NCBI RefSeq assembly: GCF_009184865.1
Contig: NZ_CP045096.1
Coordinates: 1,488,001 to 1,552,000 of the forward strand
Length of the DNA: 64,000 bases
Reading direction: 5' to 3'
Source: Streptomyces phaeolivaceus
GTDB lineage: Bacteria; Actinomycetota; Actinomycetes; Streptomycetales; Streptomycetaceae
Made by a program: the position numbers and the translations under genes. Positions 35,225 through 45,029 of the stretch are shown here, in pieces (the stretch's first letter is position 1; each line of letters starts with the position of its first letter). The notes under the pieces are model-generated. The model did no database searches. It was not told the origin of the DNA and was given only the letters and a program-made list of their open reading frames with translations.

Positions 35225-36538
35225 ATGAACATGGCGATGATGCGCCTGAGGCGCGAGGACCCGCGCGTCGTCGGCTCGTTCAGGATCCACAGACGGCTCG
35301 GCGCGGGCGGCATGGGCGTCGTCTACCTGGGCTCCGACCGGCGCGGACAGCGCGTCGCGCTCAAGGTGATCCGGCCGGATCTGGCGGAGGATCAGGAGTT
35401 CCGGTCGCGGTTCGCGCGCGAGGTGTCGGCCGCGCGGCGGATCAGGGGCGGGTGCACCGCCCGGCTGGTCGCCGCCGACCTGGAGGCGGACCGGCCCTGG
35501 TTCGCCACGCAGTACGTGCCGGGGCCCTCGCTGCACGACAAGGTCGCCGAGGAAGGCCCCATGTCGGCCGCCGATGTGGCCGCCGTCGGTGCCGCCCTCT
35601 CCGAGGGGCTCGTGGCCGTGCACGAGGCCGGCGTCGTACACCGGGATCTCAAGCCGTCCAACATCCTGCTGTCCCCGAAGGGCCCGCGGATCATCGACTT
35701 CGGAATCGCGTGGGCGACCGGGGCCTCGACCCTGACCCATGTCGGTACGGCCGTGGGATCACCCGGCTTCCTCGCGCCCGAACAGGTGCGCGGGGCCGCC
35801 GTCACTCCGGCCACGGACGTCTTCTCCCTCGGGGCCACGCTCGCCTACGCGGCGACCTCCGACTCGCCCTTCGGACACGGCAGTTCGGAGGTCATGCTCT
35901 ACCGGGTGGTGCACGAGGAGCCGCATCTGCGCGGAGTGCCGGACGCGTTGGCCCCGCTGGTGCGGGCGTGTCTGGCGAAGGACCCCGAGGAGCGGCCCAG
36001 CACGCTGCAACTGTCCTTGCGGCTCAAGGAGATCGCCGCCCGTGAGGCGCAGGGGATGGCCGATGTCCGGCCGCCCGCGCCGCGCAGCGATCCGGACCGG
36101 CCCTCGGGGCGGCTCGCGGAGCAGTACGTCGAGCAGCGGACGCTGCGGCAGCCGCCGGAGACCCGTGGGACTCAGCCGGGCCGGTCGGGCGCGCCCGGTA
36201 CGCCGCCGCCCCGGAACGGGTCCCGCACGGGCGGGGGCGGTGCGCGTACCGGCGGTGGGTCGCGGTCGGGGGCTCGGCCCGCGCCCGCCCGTAACACCAC
36301 CGGGAAGCGGCCCGCTCCGCGCAGTGGGGCCGGGCGGCCCGCGCCCCGGACCAATGGGACGGGGCGGCGGCCCGCCAATCCCCGGTTGCTGCGGCAGCGG
36401 TTGTTCGTGTTCGTCGTGGTGACGTTGCTGGCGGCGCTCGGGATCGCTACGGCGCAGGGGTGTCAGGGGCCGTCTCGGGGGCTCGACGGGGACGGCCTCC
36501 GGCCTGAGCGGACGGTCGTGGAGCTGGGCAGCGGTTGA
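35225..36538 (+). CDS. Hanks-type Ser/Thr protein kinase with C-terminal membrane anchor
   Basis: 437 residues from ATG 35225 (in-frame ATGs follow at 35231, 35237 and 35240). Kinase subdomains: GAGGMGVVY (residues 26-34), K47 in ALKVI, HRDLKPSN (139-146) and DFG (158-160). The catalytic domain ends near residue 285. After that is a ~100-residue Pro/Gly/Arg-rich linker with GGGxRTGG runs, a membrane helix (LFVFVVVTLLAALGIATAQG) and a ~30-residue outer tail without PASTA repeats. It is a single-gene unit. It converges on the methyltransferase gene with a repeat copy between them. Confidence 0.92.
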   Translation: MNMAMMRLRREDPRVVGSFRIHRRLGAGGMGVVYLGSDRRGQRVALKVIRPDLAEDQEFRSRFAREVSAARRIRGGCTARLVAADLEADRPWFATQYVPGPSLHDKVAEEGPMSAADVAAVGAALSEGLVAVHEAGVVHRDLKPSNILLSPKGPRIIDFGIAWATGASTLTHVGTAVGSPGFLAPEQVRGAAVTPATDVFSLGATLAYAATSDSPFGHGSSEVMLYRVVHEEPHLRGVPDALAPLVRACLAKDPEERPSTLQLSLRLKEIAAREAQGMADVRPPAPRSDPDRPSGRLAEQYVEQRTLRQPPETRGTQPGRSGAPGTPPPRNGSRTGGGGARTGGGSRSGARPAPARNTTGKRPAPRSGAGRPAPRTNGTGRRPANPRLLRQRLFVFVVVTLLAALGIATAQGCQGPSRGLDGDGLRPERTVVELGSG

Positions 36539-36610
36539 GGGGTTGCTCCGGGCAGCGGAAACAGGGCTCGGGACTGCCGCTCGGTTGTTCGCCGCGGGTG
36601 CGTGGGTGCT

Positions 36611-36645
36611 GATCGCGCGGTTCCCCGCGTCCCTTACGGGGCTCA
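36611..36645. repeat. Intergenic palindrome family, degenerate copy (4)
   Basis: GATCGCGCGGTTCCCCGCGT followed by CCCTTACGGGG resembles the left arm of the dispersed element. It lies between the convergent kinase and methyltransferase genes, about 10 bases from the 36654 stop. Confidence 0.5.
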
Positions 36646-36653
36646 GCTCTTTC

Positions 36654-37472
36654 TCAGAGTTCCGGACGGCCCGTGGCAACCGCGTAGAAAGCCACTGCCG
36701 CCGCCGCGCCCACGTTGAGGGAGTCGACTCCGTGGGCCATGGGGATGCGGACCCATTCGTCGGCGGACATCAGGGCCTTGGTGGAGAGGCCGTCGCCCTC
36801 GGCGCCGAGCATGAGGGCGACGCGGTCCATCCGGTGCGGGGCGGCCTCGTCCAGGGACTTGGCCTTCTCGTCCGGGGTGAGGGCGAGCAGGGTGAAACCG
36901 GCGTCGCGGACCGCGTCCAGGCCCTTGGGCCAGGTGTCGAGGCGGGCGTACGGGACGGAGAACACCGCGCCCATGGAGACCTTGACGCTACGACGGTAGA
37001 GCGGGTCGGCGCAGTCCGGGGAGAGCAGGACCGCGTCCATGCCGAGGGCGGCGGCCGAGCGGAAGATCGCGCCGATGTTGGTGTGGTCGTTGACCGACTC
37101 CATGACGACCACCCGGCGTGCGGCGCCCAGGAGTTGGTCGGCCGTCGGGAGGGGCTTGCGCTGCATGGAGGCGAGGGCGCCCCGGTGCACGTGGTAGCCG
37201 GTGACCTGTTCGGCCAGCTCGGGGCTGACCGCGTAGACGGGGGCCGGGAGTTCGTCGATGACGTCGCGCATGACGTCGACCCACTTGGCGGAGAGCAGCA
37301 TCGAGCGCATCTCGTAGCCGGCTTCCTTGGCCCGTCTGATGACCTTCTCGCCCTCGGCGATGAACAGGCCCTCGGCGGGTTCGCGCCTGCGGCGCAGCTC
37401 CACGTCGGTCAGGCCGGTGTAGTCGCGCAGGCGCGGGTCGTCGGGGTCCTCAACGGTGATGAGATCGGCCAC
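36654..37472 (-). CDS. TrmH/SpoU-family RNA 2'-O-methyltransferase
   Basis: 272 residues from GTG 37472. The three SpoU motifs are present: ESVNDHTNIGAIFRSAAALG (motif 1 with the conserved Asn and Arg), LGAEGDGLS (motif 2) and MAHGVDSLNVGAAAAVAFY (motif 3), forming the knotted SAM site. The N-terminal ~100 residues are a substrate-recognition domain of the L30e type. Likely 23S rRNA ribose methylase, though thiostrepton-type resistance enzymes belong to the same family; nothing nearby supports the latter. Confidence 0.92.
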   Translation of the reverse strand: MADLITVEDPDDPRLRDYTGLTDVELRRRREPAEGLFIAEGEKVIRRAKEAGYEMRSMLLSAKWVDVMRDVIDELPAPVYAVSPELAEQVTGYHVHRGALASMQRKPLPTADQLLGAARRVVVMESVNDHTNIGAIFRSAAALGMDAVLLSPDCADPLYRRSVKVSMGAVFSVPYARLDTWPKGLDAVRDAGFTLLALTPDEKAKSLDEAAPHRMDRVALMLGAEGDGLSTKALMSADEWVRIPMAHGVDSLNVGAAAAVAFYAVATGRPEL

Positions 37473-37583
37473 AGGGTGATACTGCCTTGTCCTGGGTGTG
37501 GTGCCAACGGCTTGGGACGGGTCGGGTTACCGGTGGTTACGGTTCCGCTCCGCTACGGGTTCCGGGGTGGTCTCCCCCGGGGG

Positions 37584-38816
37584 TCACGCGTTCGCCTCGG
37601 GCCCCACCTTCACGACCTCGCCGATGACGATGACCGTCGGCGGCTTGACCTCCCGCGTCCGCACGGTCTCGGCGACCGTGGCGAGGGTGGCGTCGACCCG
37701 GCGCTGGGCGGCCGTGGTGCCCTCCTGGATCAGGGCGACCGGCGTGTCCGGGGACTTGCCGTTCGCCACCAGCGCCTCGGCGATCCGGCCGATCTTGTCG
37801 ACGCCCATCAGGATCACGAGGGTGCCGGTGAGGCGGGCGAGGGCGGGCCAGTCGACCAGGGAGCGCTCGTCGTCGGGGGCCACATGGCCGCTGACCACGG
37901 TGAACTCATGGGCCACGCCCCGGTGGGTGACCGGGATGCCGGCCGCGCTCGGGACGGAGATCGAGCTGGAGATACCGGGCACGACGGTGCAGGGGATGCC
38001 CGCCTCGGCGAGGGCCTGGAGTTCCTCCATGCCGCGGCCGAAGACGTACGGGTCGCCGCCCTTGAGCCGGACGACCGACTTGCCCTGCTTGGCGTGCTCG
38101 ATCAGGGCGTTGTTGATGGCCTCCTGCGCCATGAAACGGCCGTACGGGATCTTCGCCGCGTCGATCACCTCGACGTGCGGCGGGAGTTCGGCCAGCAGGT
38201 CGCGCGGGCCGAGGCGGTCGGCGATGACGACGTCGGCCTCGGCGAGGAGACGGCGACCGCGCACGGTGATCAGGTCGGGGTCGCCGGGGCCGCCGCCGAC
38301 CAGGGCCACGCCGGGGGTGCGGGTGCGGTGGTGGGGGGCGACGAGGGTGCCGTCGCGCAGGCCCTCGACGACCGCGTCGCGGATGGCGGCGGTGTGGCGG
38401 GGGTCGCGGCCCTCCGCGCGGGCGGTCAGGACCGCGACCGTGACGCCCTCGCTGTGGCCGGTCGCCGGGGTCCACGCGGTGGCTTCCTCGGCGTTGTCGG
38501 AGCGGACGCACCAGATGCGGTGGCGCTCCGCCTCGGCGGACGCGCGGGCGTTGGCCTCCGGGTCGCCGGTGGCGATCAGGACGTACCAGGCCTCGGCGAG
38601 GTCGCCCTCCGTGTAGCGGCGCCGCTCCCAGGTCAGCTCGCCCGCGTCGGCCATCGCTTCCACGGAGGGGGTCGCCGACGGGGAGACGAGGGTGATGGAG
38701 GCGCCGGCCGCGATGAGGGCGGGGAGGCGGCGCTGGGCTACCTGGCCGCCGCCGATGACGACCACTCGGCGGCCGGTGAGGCGGAGGCCTACGGGGTAGG
38801 CGGGGTGTTCGGCCAT
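37584..38816 (-). CDS. cysG: Siroheme synthase-type: precorrin-2 dehydrogenase + uroporphyrinogen-III methyltransferase
   Basis: 410 residues from ATG 38816. Residues 1-150 form a Rossmann CysG-N domain (VVVIGGGQVAQRRLPALI) for precorrin-2 oxidation. The remainder is the SAM-dependent methyltransferase (VALVGGGPGDPDLITVRG, then VRLKGGDPYVFGRG). The central dimerisation and iron-insertion segment seen in E. coli CysG is reduced. Product precorrin-2 feeds siroheme and, with the downstream cobalt route, vitamin B12. It lies next to the BluB-CobT fusion. Confidence 0.92.
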   Translation of the reverse strand: MAEHPAYPVGLRLTGRRVVVIGGGQVAQRRLPALIAAGASITLVSPSATPSVEAMADAGELTWERRRYTEGDLAEAWYVLIATGDPEANARASAEAERHRIWCVRSDNAEEATAWTPATGHSEGVTVAVLTARAEGRDPRHTAAIRDAVVEGLRDGTLVAPHHRTRTPGVALVGGGPGDPDLITVRGRRLLAEADVVIADRLGPRDLLAELPPHVEVIDAAKIPYGRFMAQEAINNALIEHAKQGKSVVRLKGGDPYVFGRGMEELQALAEAGIPCTVVPGISSSISVPSAAGIPVTHRGVAHEFTVVSGHVAPDDERSLVDWPALARLTGTLVILMGVDKIGRIAEALVANGKSPDTPVALIQEGTTAAQRRVDATLATVAETVRTREVKPPTVIVIGEVVKVGPEANA

Positions 38817-38977
38817 GAGGGTGCGGCTCCCTGCGGGGCTTTGTGCGGGTGAGGTGCGCTGCGGCTGTGGAGCGACCCTGACGTGCGGATTCTAAGGGGC
38901 GGGCGGGGGGTCGGCTCAGCAGGTGCGTTGGCTGAACGCCGTTGCTGGGCACAGCCTGGTGGACGGCTGTGCCCACC

Positions 38978-39018
38978 CTCCCCCATTCTCGGCTTCGCTC
39001 GAACGGGAGGTGCCCCCA
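38978..39018. repeat. Streptomyces-type GC hairpin element
   Basis: CCCTCCCCCATTCTCGGCTT-CGCTCGAACGGGAGGTGCCCCC between cysG and the BluB-CobT gene. It is similar in type to the element at 4044-4078, with complementary ends (CCTCCC.../...GGGAGG). The rest of 38817-39094 shows no gene, and no cobalamin riboswitch I can recognise. Confidence 0.5.
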
Positions 39019-39094
39019 TCGCCCTGCGGAACGATTGCCGACAGCCTGAGCCGGGTCGGAGAAGAACCCCGCACCCGCACCCCGCTTACTTCTC

Positions 39095-42000
39095 CTACTT
39101 CTCGGTTACCCCCGCCGAATCGAACGTCGCCACCTCGTGCATGGCTCGTGCCGCGCTCTGGACGACCGGGAGGGCCAGGAGGGCTCCCGTGCCCTCGCCG
39201 AGGCGGAGGTCGAGGTCGACCAGGGGGCGGAGGCCGAGCTTCTGGAGGGCGGCGACGTGGCCCGGTTCGGCGCTGCGGTGGCCGGCGATGCAGGCGGCGA
39301 GGACCTCGGGGGCGATGGCGCGGGCCACCAGGGCGGCGGCGCCCGCGCTGACGCCGTCGAGGATCACCGGCGTACGCAGGGAGGCGCCGCCCAGGAGGAG
39401 GCCGACGATGGCCGCGTGTTCGAAGCCGCCGATGGCCGCCAGGACGCCGATGGGGTCGGCGGGGTCCGGCTGGTGCAGTTCGATGGCGCGGCGGACGACC
39501 TCGGTCTTGCGGGCGAGGGTCTCGTCGTTGATGCCGGTGCCCCGGCCCGTGACCTCGGAGGGGTCCGCACCGGTGAAGACGGCGATCAGGGCGGCCGATG
39601 CCGTGGTGTTGGCGATGCCCATCTCGCCCGTGAGCAGGGCCTTGTTGCCGGCCGCGACCAGGTCGCGGGCCGTCTCGATGCCGACCTCGATGGCCTGCTT
39701 CGCCTGGTCGCGGGTCATCGCGGGGCCGGTGGTCATGTCGGACGTACCGGCGCGGACCTTGCGCGGCAGCAGCCCCGGGGTGGCCGGGAGGTCGCTCGCC
39801 ACACCCACGTCGACGACGCAGACCTCGGCGCCCACCTGGGCGGCGAAGGCGTTGCAGACCGCTCCCCCGCCGAGGAAGTTGGCGACCATCTGGGCCGTCA
39901 CCTCCTGCGGCCAGGGGGTGACGCCCTGGGCGTGGACGCCGTGGTCGCCCGCGAAGATCGCGACGGCGGCGGGCTCCGGGATCGGCGGCGGGCACTGGCG
40001 GGACAGTCCGGACAGCTGGGCGGAGATGATCTCCAGCATGCCGAGGGCGCCCGCCGGTTTGGTCATCCGCTTCTGGCGCTCCCAGGCCTCGCCGAGCGCC
40101 TTGGCGTCCAGCGGGCGGATACCGGCGACGGTCTCGGCGAGCAGGTCGTGCGGCTCGGCGCCGGGCAGGGCGCGACGGCCGTACGTCTCCTCGTGGACGA
40201 CCCAGGACAGCGGGCGGCGCTTGGCCCAGCCCGCCTGCATCAGCTCGGGCTCCTCCGGGAACTCGTCGACGTACCCGACGCACAGGTACGCCACGACCTC
40301 CAGGTGCTCGGGCAGGCCGAGGGCGCGGACCATCTCGCGCTCGTCGAAGAAGCTGACCCAGCCGACGCCGAGGCCCTCGGCGCGGGCCGCGAGCCACAGG
40401 TTCTCGACCGCGAGGGCGGAGGAGTAGGGGGCCATCTGCGGCTGGGTGTGGCGGCCCAGGGTGTGGCGACCGCCGCGGGTCGGGTCGGCGGTGACGACGA
40501 TGTTCACCGGGGTGTCGAGGATGGCCTCGATCTTCAGTTCCTTGAACTGCTTCGCCCGGCCCTTGGGCAGCGACTTCGCGTAGGCCTCGCGCTGGCGCTG
40601 GGCCAGTTCGTGCATCGTGCGGCGGGTCTCGGCCGAGCGGATGACGACGAAGTCCCAGGGCTGCGAGTGGCCGACGGAGGGTGCCGTGTGGGCGGCCTCC
40701 AGGACGCGGAGCAGCACGTCGTGCGGGATCGGGTCGTCGCGGAAGCCGTTGCGGATGTCGCGGCGCTCGCGCATGACCTTGAGGACGGCCTCGCGTTCGG
40801 CGTCGTCGTAGGCGGGCGCGGCGGGGCCCGTGGGCCGCCGTACCTCGACCGGGACCTCGGCCGGGATCTCGGCCGAGCCCTCGTCCGGTACGTCGTCCCG
40901 GGCGGCTTCGGGTGTTCCTTCGGGTGCTTCTTCCACGGGGGCCGTGCTCTCTTCGGCTGCTGCTGTCCGTGCGGCTTCCGCGTCCGGTGCCGTCGCCTCG
41001 CCGTCCTCCTGGTCGGCGGCCCTGGTGTCCAGGTCCTCGGCGTTCTGGACGAGGTCCGGGTGGGTGTCGGCCGCCGCTGCGGGCTGCGGTACGACGATCG
41101 TCTCGGACGCGGAGTCCCGGGGGGCGGGGACCATCGCCATGGGCTCGCCTGCCGTCTCCGGGGCGTCCTCGGAGAGCGGCGGGACGACCATGCCGTGCGG
41201 CGGGGGCGGGGCCAGGTGCGGGGTGGTCGGCACGGTGCCGTCGACGGGCACGAACTCGCCCAGCGGCTGGTCGGCGTCGGTCTGGGGCGCCGGCTCCTGT
41301 GACGTGTCCGCGAGCGGGACGTCGGGCGTGTGCTCGGCGGGGGTCCGCACCACGGCGCCCTGGGGGGCGGCGATCCGGGAGGCCGCCACGGGGATCGGGC
41401 CGACCGGGACGGCCTCGGGCTCGGCGGGGGCGGGCTCCTGAGCGGCCGTGCTGTCGGCCGAGGGGGCCGGTGCGATCGCCTCCGTGGGCTCGGGCTCGGC
41501 CACGGCCTCGGGGGCGGGCGGCTGCGCGGGCTCCGGGTGCTCCGGGTGGAGGGCGGGCTCGGCGGTCCGCTCCGGCGCGGCTTGGTTCTGCTCCTCGTCC
41601 GGGACCTCGGGCGAGCCCTCGGGCGGGTTCTCGTTCGAGACCTCGCTCTGGTCCTGGGCCTGGGCCTGGTCCGCGACGAGCGCGACCGGCTCGATGGCCT
41701 GCGGCTCCTCGGCGACGGCCGCGGACTCGGGTGCGACGACCGGCTCGGGCTCGGGCTGTGCGGCCTCCGCCGGGGTTTCCGGCGTCTGGACCTCGGACGT
41801 CCCGGTCTCGGTCGGCTGCGGCTGCGGCTGCGGGTGCGGCTGCTCCTCGACGACCGGCGTCTCCGCCGGGTGCTCGGGGTTCTGCGCGAGCGGTTCGTCC
41901 GCCTGCGCGATGTCCGGTACGGCGTCGACGGCCTGCTCGTCCGGGGACGTGAGGGTGCCCTCCTCGTCCGGCGCGGCGGTCGCGAGCTGCGGGTCCGGCA

Positions 42001-43324
42001 GGTCGGGGGCGGTGGCCTCCGGCGCGGTCGGGTCGGCCTGGGCGGGCGCCTCGGTCGCCGGGTCGGCGTGCGGCAGCGCTTCGGCCTCGGTCAGCTGGGC
42101 CGGAACGGGCTCGGCGCCCTGCTCGGGCTCCTGCGGGCCCTGGGGGACGTCCTGGGCCTCGGTGACGGTCTGGGCCGCGATCGGCTCGGGGCCCTGGGCG
42201 GCCGGGGGGAAGGGTGTCGTGTCCGGCGGCTGCGCGGCGAGCGGGATCTCCTCGACGGCCTGCGGCTCGGCGGCTTGCGGCTCGACGGCTTGCGGCTCGA
42301 CGGCTTGCGGCTCGACGGCCTGTGGCTCGGGCGCCTGCGGTTCCTCGGCCGGCGGAACCGGTGAGGCCTCCACGACGGCCCTGGCCTCGGCGGCCGGGAC
42401 CTCGGTGGTCTCGGGCGTCGCGGGTTCCGCGACGAGTACCTCTGCCTCCGGCTGCGCCGGCACGACGACCGGGTCCTCGACGGTCTCCGGGGCCTGGACC
42501 CCCACAGCGGCGGCGGGGGTTTCGGGCGCCTCCGGCGTCCGCGTGTCGAGGACGGCCTGCGCCTCCGCGACCACCGGGGCGTGGGCCTGCGGCTCGACCG
42601 CCTCCGGGGCCTCGAACCGCGCGGCGACCGGTGTGCCCACGGTCTCCGGGGTCCGGAACTGGGCGACCGCGGCCTCCTGGGCCAGGGCGTAGGCAGCGTC
42701 CTGGGCCTGGTGCAGGGCCTCGGCGTCCTGGATCTCCTGCGGTGTCTCCACGGCCACGGAGAGCTGCGCCTCCTGCGGAGCGACCGTTTCTGCGGCCGGC
42801 CCCCCGAGGGCGACTCCGGGGGCGGCCGGGGCGCCGACCCACTGCGACACGGGCTGCGGGGGCACGTCGAGGTACTCGGGGCCGGTGGTGGGCGGGACGG
42901 GGTGGCGCAGTGCGCCGGGCGGGACGGGGGCGCCCGCCGGGCCTCGGTCGGCGAGGGAGCGGACCGGGCTGGCGGAGGCGTCGGGGGTGGGCGGGCCGAG
43001 GTGCAGCGGGCGACGGGCCACCGGCGGCTGCGGGACGGGGGTCGCGACGGGGGTGCGGACGGCGCTGAGGTCGTGCGAGCCGCTGTCGCGGCCGGACATC
43101 TCGTGCGGGCCCGGCTCGTGGACGACCTGGACGACGGGCTCGGGAGCGGGCGGCGGCATCTCGTTGCCCCAGGCGCCCTGGGCGCCCGGCAGCAGGAGGT
43201 CCTCGTCCTCGGCGGCGGTCTCGGAGAGGTAGGTGTACGCACCCGGCGCGGGGACGCCCGGCTGCTCCACCATGCCTGCGCTCTCCGGCAGTCCCTCGCC
43301 CGGGACCTGGCCGGTGTCGGTCAT
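39095..43324 (-). CDS. cobT: Giant fusion: disordered N-terminus + BluB (DMB synthase) + CobT (DMB phosphoribosyltransferase)
   Basis: 1409 residues from ATG 43324, with GAGGGG before it. Residues ~1-835 are low-complexity, Pro/Glu/Ala/Val-rich, with PQAVE repeats. Residues ~838-1055 form a BluB flavin nitroreductase fold (RRDIRNGFRDDPIP, then AAHTAPSVGHSQPWDFVVIR), which converts reduced FMN plus O2 to 5,6-dimethylbenzimidazole. Residues ~1065-1409 are CobT (GDHGVHAQGVTPWP, then LLTGEMGIANTTASAAL), which joins that base to nicotinate mononucleotide to give alpha-ribazole phosphate. One protein would therefore make and activate the B12 lower ligand. The long tail is unusual and its role unknown. 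Confidence 0.9.
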   Translation of the reverse strand: MTDTGQVPGEGLPESAGMVEQPGVPAPGAYTYLSETAAEDEDLLLPGAQGAWGNEMPPPAPEPVVQVVHEPGPHEMSGRDSGSHDLSAVRTPVATPVPQPPVARRPLHLGPPTPDASASPVRSLADRGPAGAPVPPGALRHPVPPTTGPEYLDVPPQPVSQWVGAPAAPGVALGGPAAETVAPQEAQLSVAVETPQEIQDAEALHQAQDAAYALAQEAAVAQFRTPETVGTPVAARFEAPEAVEPQAHAPVVAEAQAVLDTRTPEAPETPAAAVGVQAPETVEDPVVVPAQPEAEVLVAEPATPETTEVPAAEARAVVEASPVPPAEEPQAPEPQAVEPQAVEPQAVEPQAAEPQAVEEIPLAAQPPDTTPFPPAAQGPEPIAAQTVTEAQDVPQGPQEPEQGAEPVPAQLTEAEALPHADPATEAPAQADPTAPEATAPDLPDPQLATAAPDEEGTLTSPDEQAVDAVPDIAQADEPLAQNPEHPAETPVVEEQPHPQPQPQPTETGTSEVQTPETPAEAAQPEPEPVVAPESAAVAEEPQAIEPVALVADQAQAQDQSEVSNENPPEGSPEVPDEEQNQAAPERTAEPALHPEHPEPAQPPAPEAVAEPEPTEAIAPAPSADSTAAQEPAPAEPEAVPVGPIPVAASRIAAPQGAVVRTPAEHTPDVPLADTSQEPAPQTDADQPLGEFVPVDGTVPTTPHLAPPPPHGMVVPPLSEDAPETAGEPMAMVPAPRDSASETIVVPQPAAAADTHPDLVQNAEDLDTRAADQEDGEATAPDAEAARTAAAEESTAPVEEAPEGTPEAARDDVPDEGSAEIPAEVPVEVRRPTGPAAPAYDDAEREAVLKVMRERRDIRNGFRDDPIPHDVLLRVLEAAHTAPSVGHSQPWDFVVIRSAETRRTMHELAQRQREAYAKSLPKGRAKQFKELKIEAILDTPVNIVVTADPTRGGRHTLGRHTQPQMAPYSSALAVENLWLAARAEGLGVGWVSFFDEREMVRALGLPEHLEVVAYLCVGYVDEFPEEPELMQAGWAKRRPLSWVVHEETYGRRALPGAEPHDLLAETVAGIRPLDAKALGEAWERQKRMTKPAGALGMLEIISAQLSGLSRQCPPPIPEPAAVAIFAGDHGVHAQGVTPWPQEVTAQMVANFLGGGAVCNAFAAQVGAEVCVVDVGVASDLPATPGLLPRKVRAGTSDMTTGPAMTRDQAKQAIEVGIETARDLVAAGNKALLTGEMGIANTTASAALIAVFTGADPSEVTGRGTGINDETLARKTEVVRRAIELHQPDPADPIGVLAAIGGFEHAAIVGLLLGGASLRTPVILDGVSAGAAALVARAIAPEVLAACIAGHRSAEPGHVAALQKLGLRPLVDLDLRLGEGTGALLALPVVQSAARAMHEVATFDSAGVTEK
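42251..42325. repeat. Five 15-bp tandem units in the fusion gene
   Basis: Units of CTCGACGGCTTGCGG with a few substitutions encode five PQAVE copies in the disordered part. In-frame, so the copy number may vary freely. Confidence 0.92.
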
Positions 43325-43671
43325 GCGTACCCCTCGCCCATCGGTTAGTGCCTCCATGCCAGCTGGCCCGGGAACGGCGCACCTACCGCCCCACTGTGGA
43401 GAACGAGCGTGCGTGCCCAGCGGCACGTGACGACCCGCCTGCATGTCGACAAAGCCATTGAATGGCCATTGTCGCGGTCGTACTCCCGTCGCGACAGCTT
43501 GATCCGCGACGGTCCGCTGTGGACTGCGCCACGTTGCGCGTCCTCCCCGTTGCGCCGTACCACACACGCCCTCAAAACGGGCGCGCTTTTAGGACATTGA
43601 CCGACGAAGTGCCGGGTGTCGAAGTGCGGTACAACAGTCGGCCAGCCTACCGCGCCGGTACGACAACCGGA
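43325..43671. other. Promoter region of the BluB-CobT gene
   Basis: 347 bases without a convincing gene. It holds GTGCC-N4-GGCAC (43413-43426) and a nested palindrome with GCCATTG direct repeats (43454-43471). No riboswitch is recognised. Confidence 0.5.
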
Positions 43672-44883
43672 TCACAGGGAACGTTCGGGAAGCGTCCCGC
43701 TGAGCAGGAACGCGACGCTCCGTTCCCGCTCCGTCCAAGCCCTGGTGTCGAGTTCCACGGACTGGACGAAGTCGCAGCGGACCTCGTAGCCGTGCTCGGT
43801 CAGGTCGCGTCCGACGCGTTCGGCGGCGGGGCGGGTGAGGGCGTGGGTGACGATGCGCTGGGGCCGGCGGTCGGCGACGGCGGAGACCACTGCCGCTCCC
43901 CCGCCGCCGACGCGTACGACGTCGGGTTCGGGGAGGTTCTCCAGGATGTGCGGGGCGGCGCCGTGGACCACCTGGAGCTGGACGCCGAAGCGGCGGGCGG
44001 CGAGGGTCGTACGGCCGCAGGCCTCGGGGTCGCGGTCGACGGCGATGACGGCGGCGCCGGAGCGGGCGGCCTCGGTGGCGAAGGCGCCGCTGCCGGAGCC
44101 GATGTCCCACACCAGGTCGCCCACGCGCGGTCCCAGGCGGGCGAGTTGGGAGGAGCGCAGCAGTTCGGCCTCGCCCTCTCCCATCAGTCGGCCGTGCAGC
44201 GCGGAGGGCAGGGCCCAGCCGCGCGGTCCGGTGGCGGGGTCGCGGCCGGCGAGCCAGCCGCCGCTCTCGGCGGCGCCGGCGTGGCCACCGAGGACGATGA
44301 CGAGGTTGGGGTCGCGCCAGGTGCGGTCGACCGCCTTGTCGGAGGCGACGATGGTGACCCGCTCGCGTTCCGTGCCGAGTTCCTCGCAGACCACGAAGGT
44401 GCGGTGGACTCCGTCGAGGAGCAGGCCGAGTTCGGCGGGTCCGGCGCCGGGTGAGGTGAGGACGGCGACCTTGGTGTGGGCGCGGCAGACGTTCACCGCG
44501 CGGCGCAGCGTGCGGCGGTGGGCGACGACCACCTGGGCGTCGTCCCAGGGCATGCCGGCGCGGGCGAAGGCGGCGGCCACGGAGGAGACGCCGGGGACGA
44601 CCTCGACCTCCAGGCCGAACTCGGGGGACCTGAGGGTGCGGACGACGCCGAAGAAGCCCGGGTCGCCGTCGGCGAGGACCACGGCGGTGCCCCGGTGGCC
44701 GGTGATACGGCGGGCGGCGAGGGCCACGCTGCCGAGCCGGATGCGTTCGGCGGCCGGGGGCACCTCGGGCAGGGCGAGGTGGTGGGCCGCGCCTGCCACC
44801 AGGGTGGCGGCGGCGAGGGCGGAACGCGCCGCGGCGGTCAGGGGGGAGCCGTCCCAGCCGATCACCGTGACCCGGTCGGCCAT
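43672..44883 (-). CDS. cobL: Precorrin-6Y C5,15-methyltransferase (CbiE/CbiT fusion)
   Basis: 403 residues from ATG 44883. The N-terminal CbiE half (VTVIGWDGSPLTAAARSALA, then VVLADGDPGFFG) adds methyl groups at C5 and C15; the C-terminal CbiT half (WDIGSGSGAFATEAARSGAA) decarboxylates and methylates with SAM. The fused CobL form is that of the aerobic cobalamin pathway. It is located between BluB-CobT and the acetyltransferase gene, on the same strand as the other cob genes, but separated from them by 350 bases. Confidence 0.93.
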   Translation of the reverse strand: MADRVTVIGWDGSPLTAAARSALAAATLVAGAAHHLALPEVPPAAERIRLGSVALAARRITGHRGTAVVLADGDPGFFGVVRTLRSPEFGLEVEVVPGVSSVAAAFARAGMPWDDAQVVVAHRRTLRRAVNVCRAHTKVAVLTSPGAGPAELGLLLDGVHRTFVVCEELGTERERVTIVASDKAVDRTWRDPNLVIVLGGHAGAAESGGWLAGRDPATGPRGWALPSALHGRLMGEGEAELLRSSQLARLGPRVGDLVWDIGSGSGAFATEAARSGAAVIAVDRDPEACGRTTLAARRFGVQLQVVHGAAPHILENLPEPDVVRVGGGGAAVVSAVADRRPQRIVTHALTRPAAERVGRDLTEHGYEVRCDFVQSVELDTRAWTERERSVAFLLSGTLPERSL

Positions 44884-45029
44884 CGTCGTCAGTCTCCAGA
44901 GAGTCTTCGCAGGTCGTCGGGAATGCCCGCAGGGGTTCCGTGAGACTACCTGGTGACGTGGTGGGCCCCGGCGGCCGGGCTCAAGGCCTCGCCCGCCCGC
45001 GGGGTGTTCGGTTCCGGCCCGTGGGGCGT

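Noticed and set aside
38817..39094. Cobalamin riboswitch near the cob genes
   Set aside because: I could not find a B12-box or a convincing multi-stem fold here or in 43325-43671. A covariance-model search would settle this.
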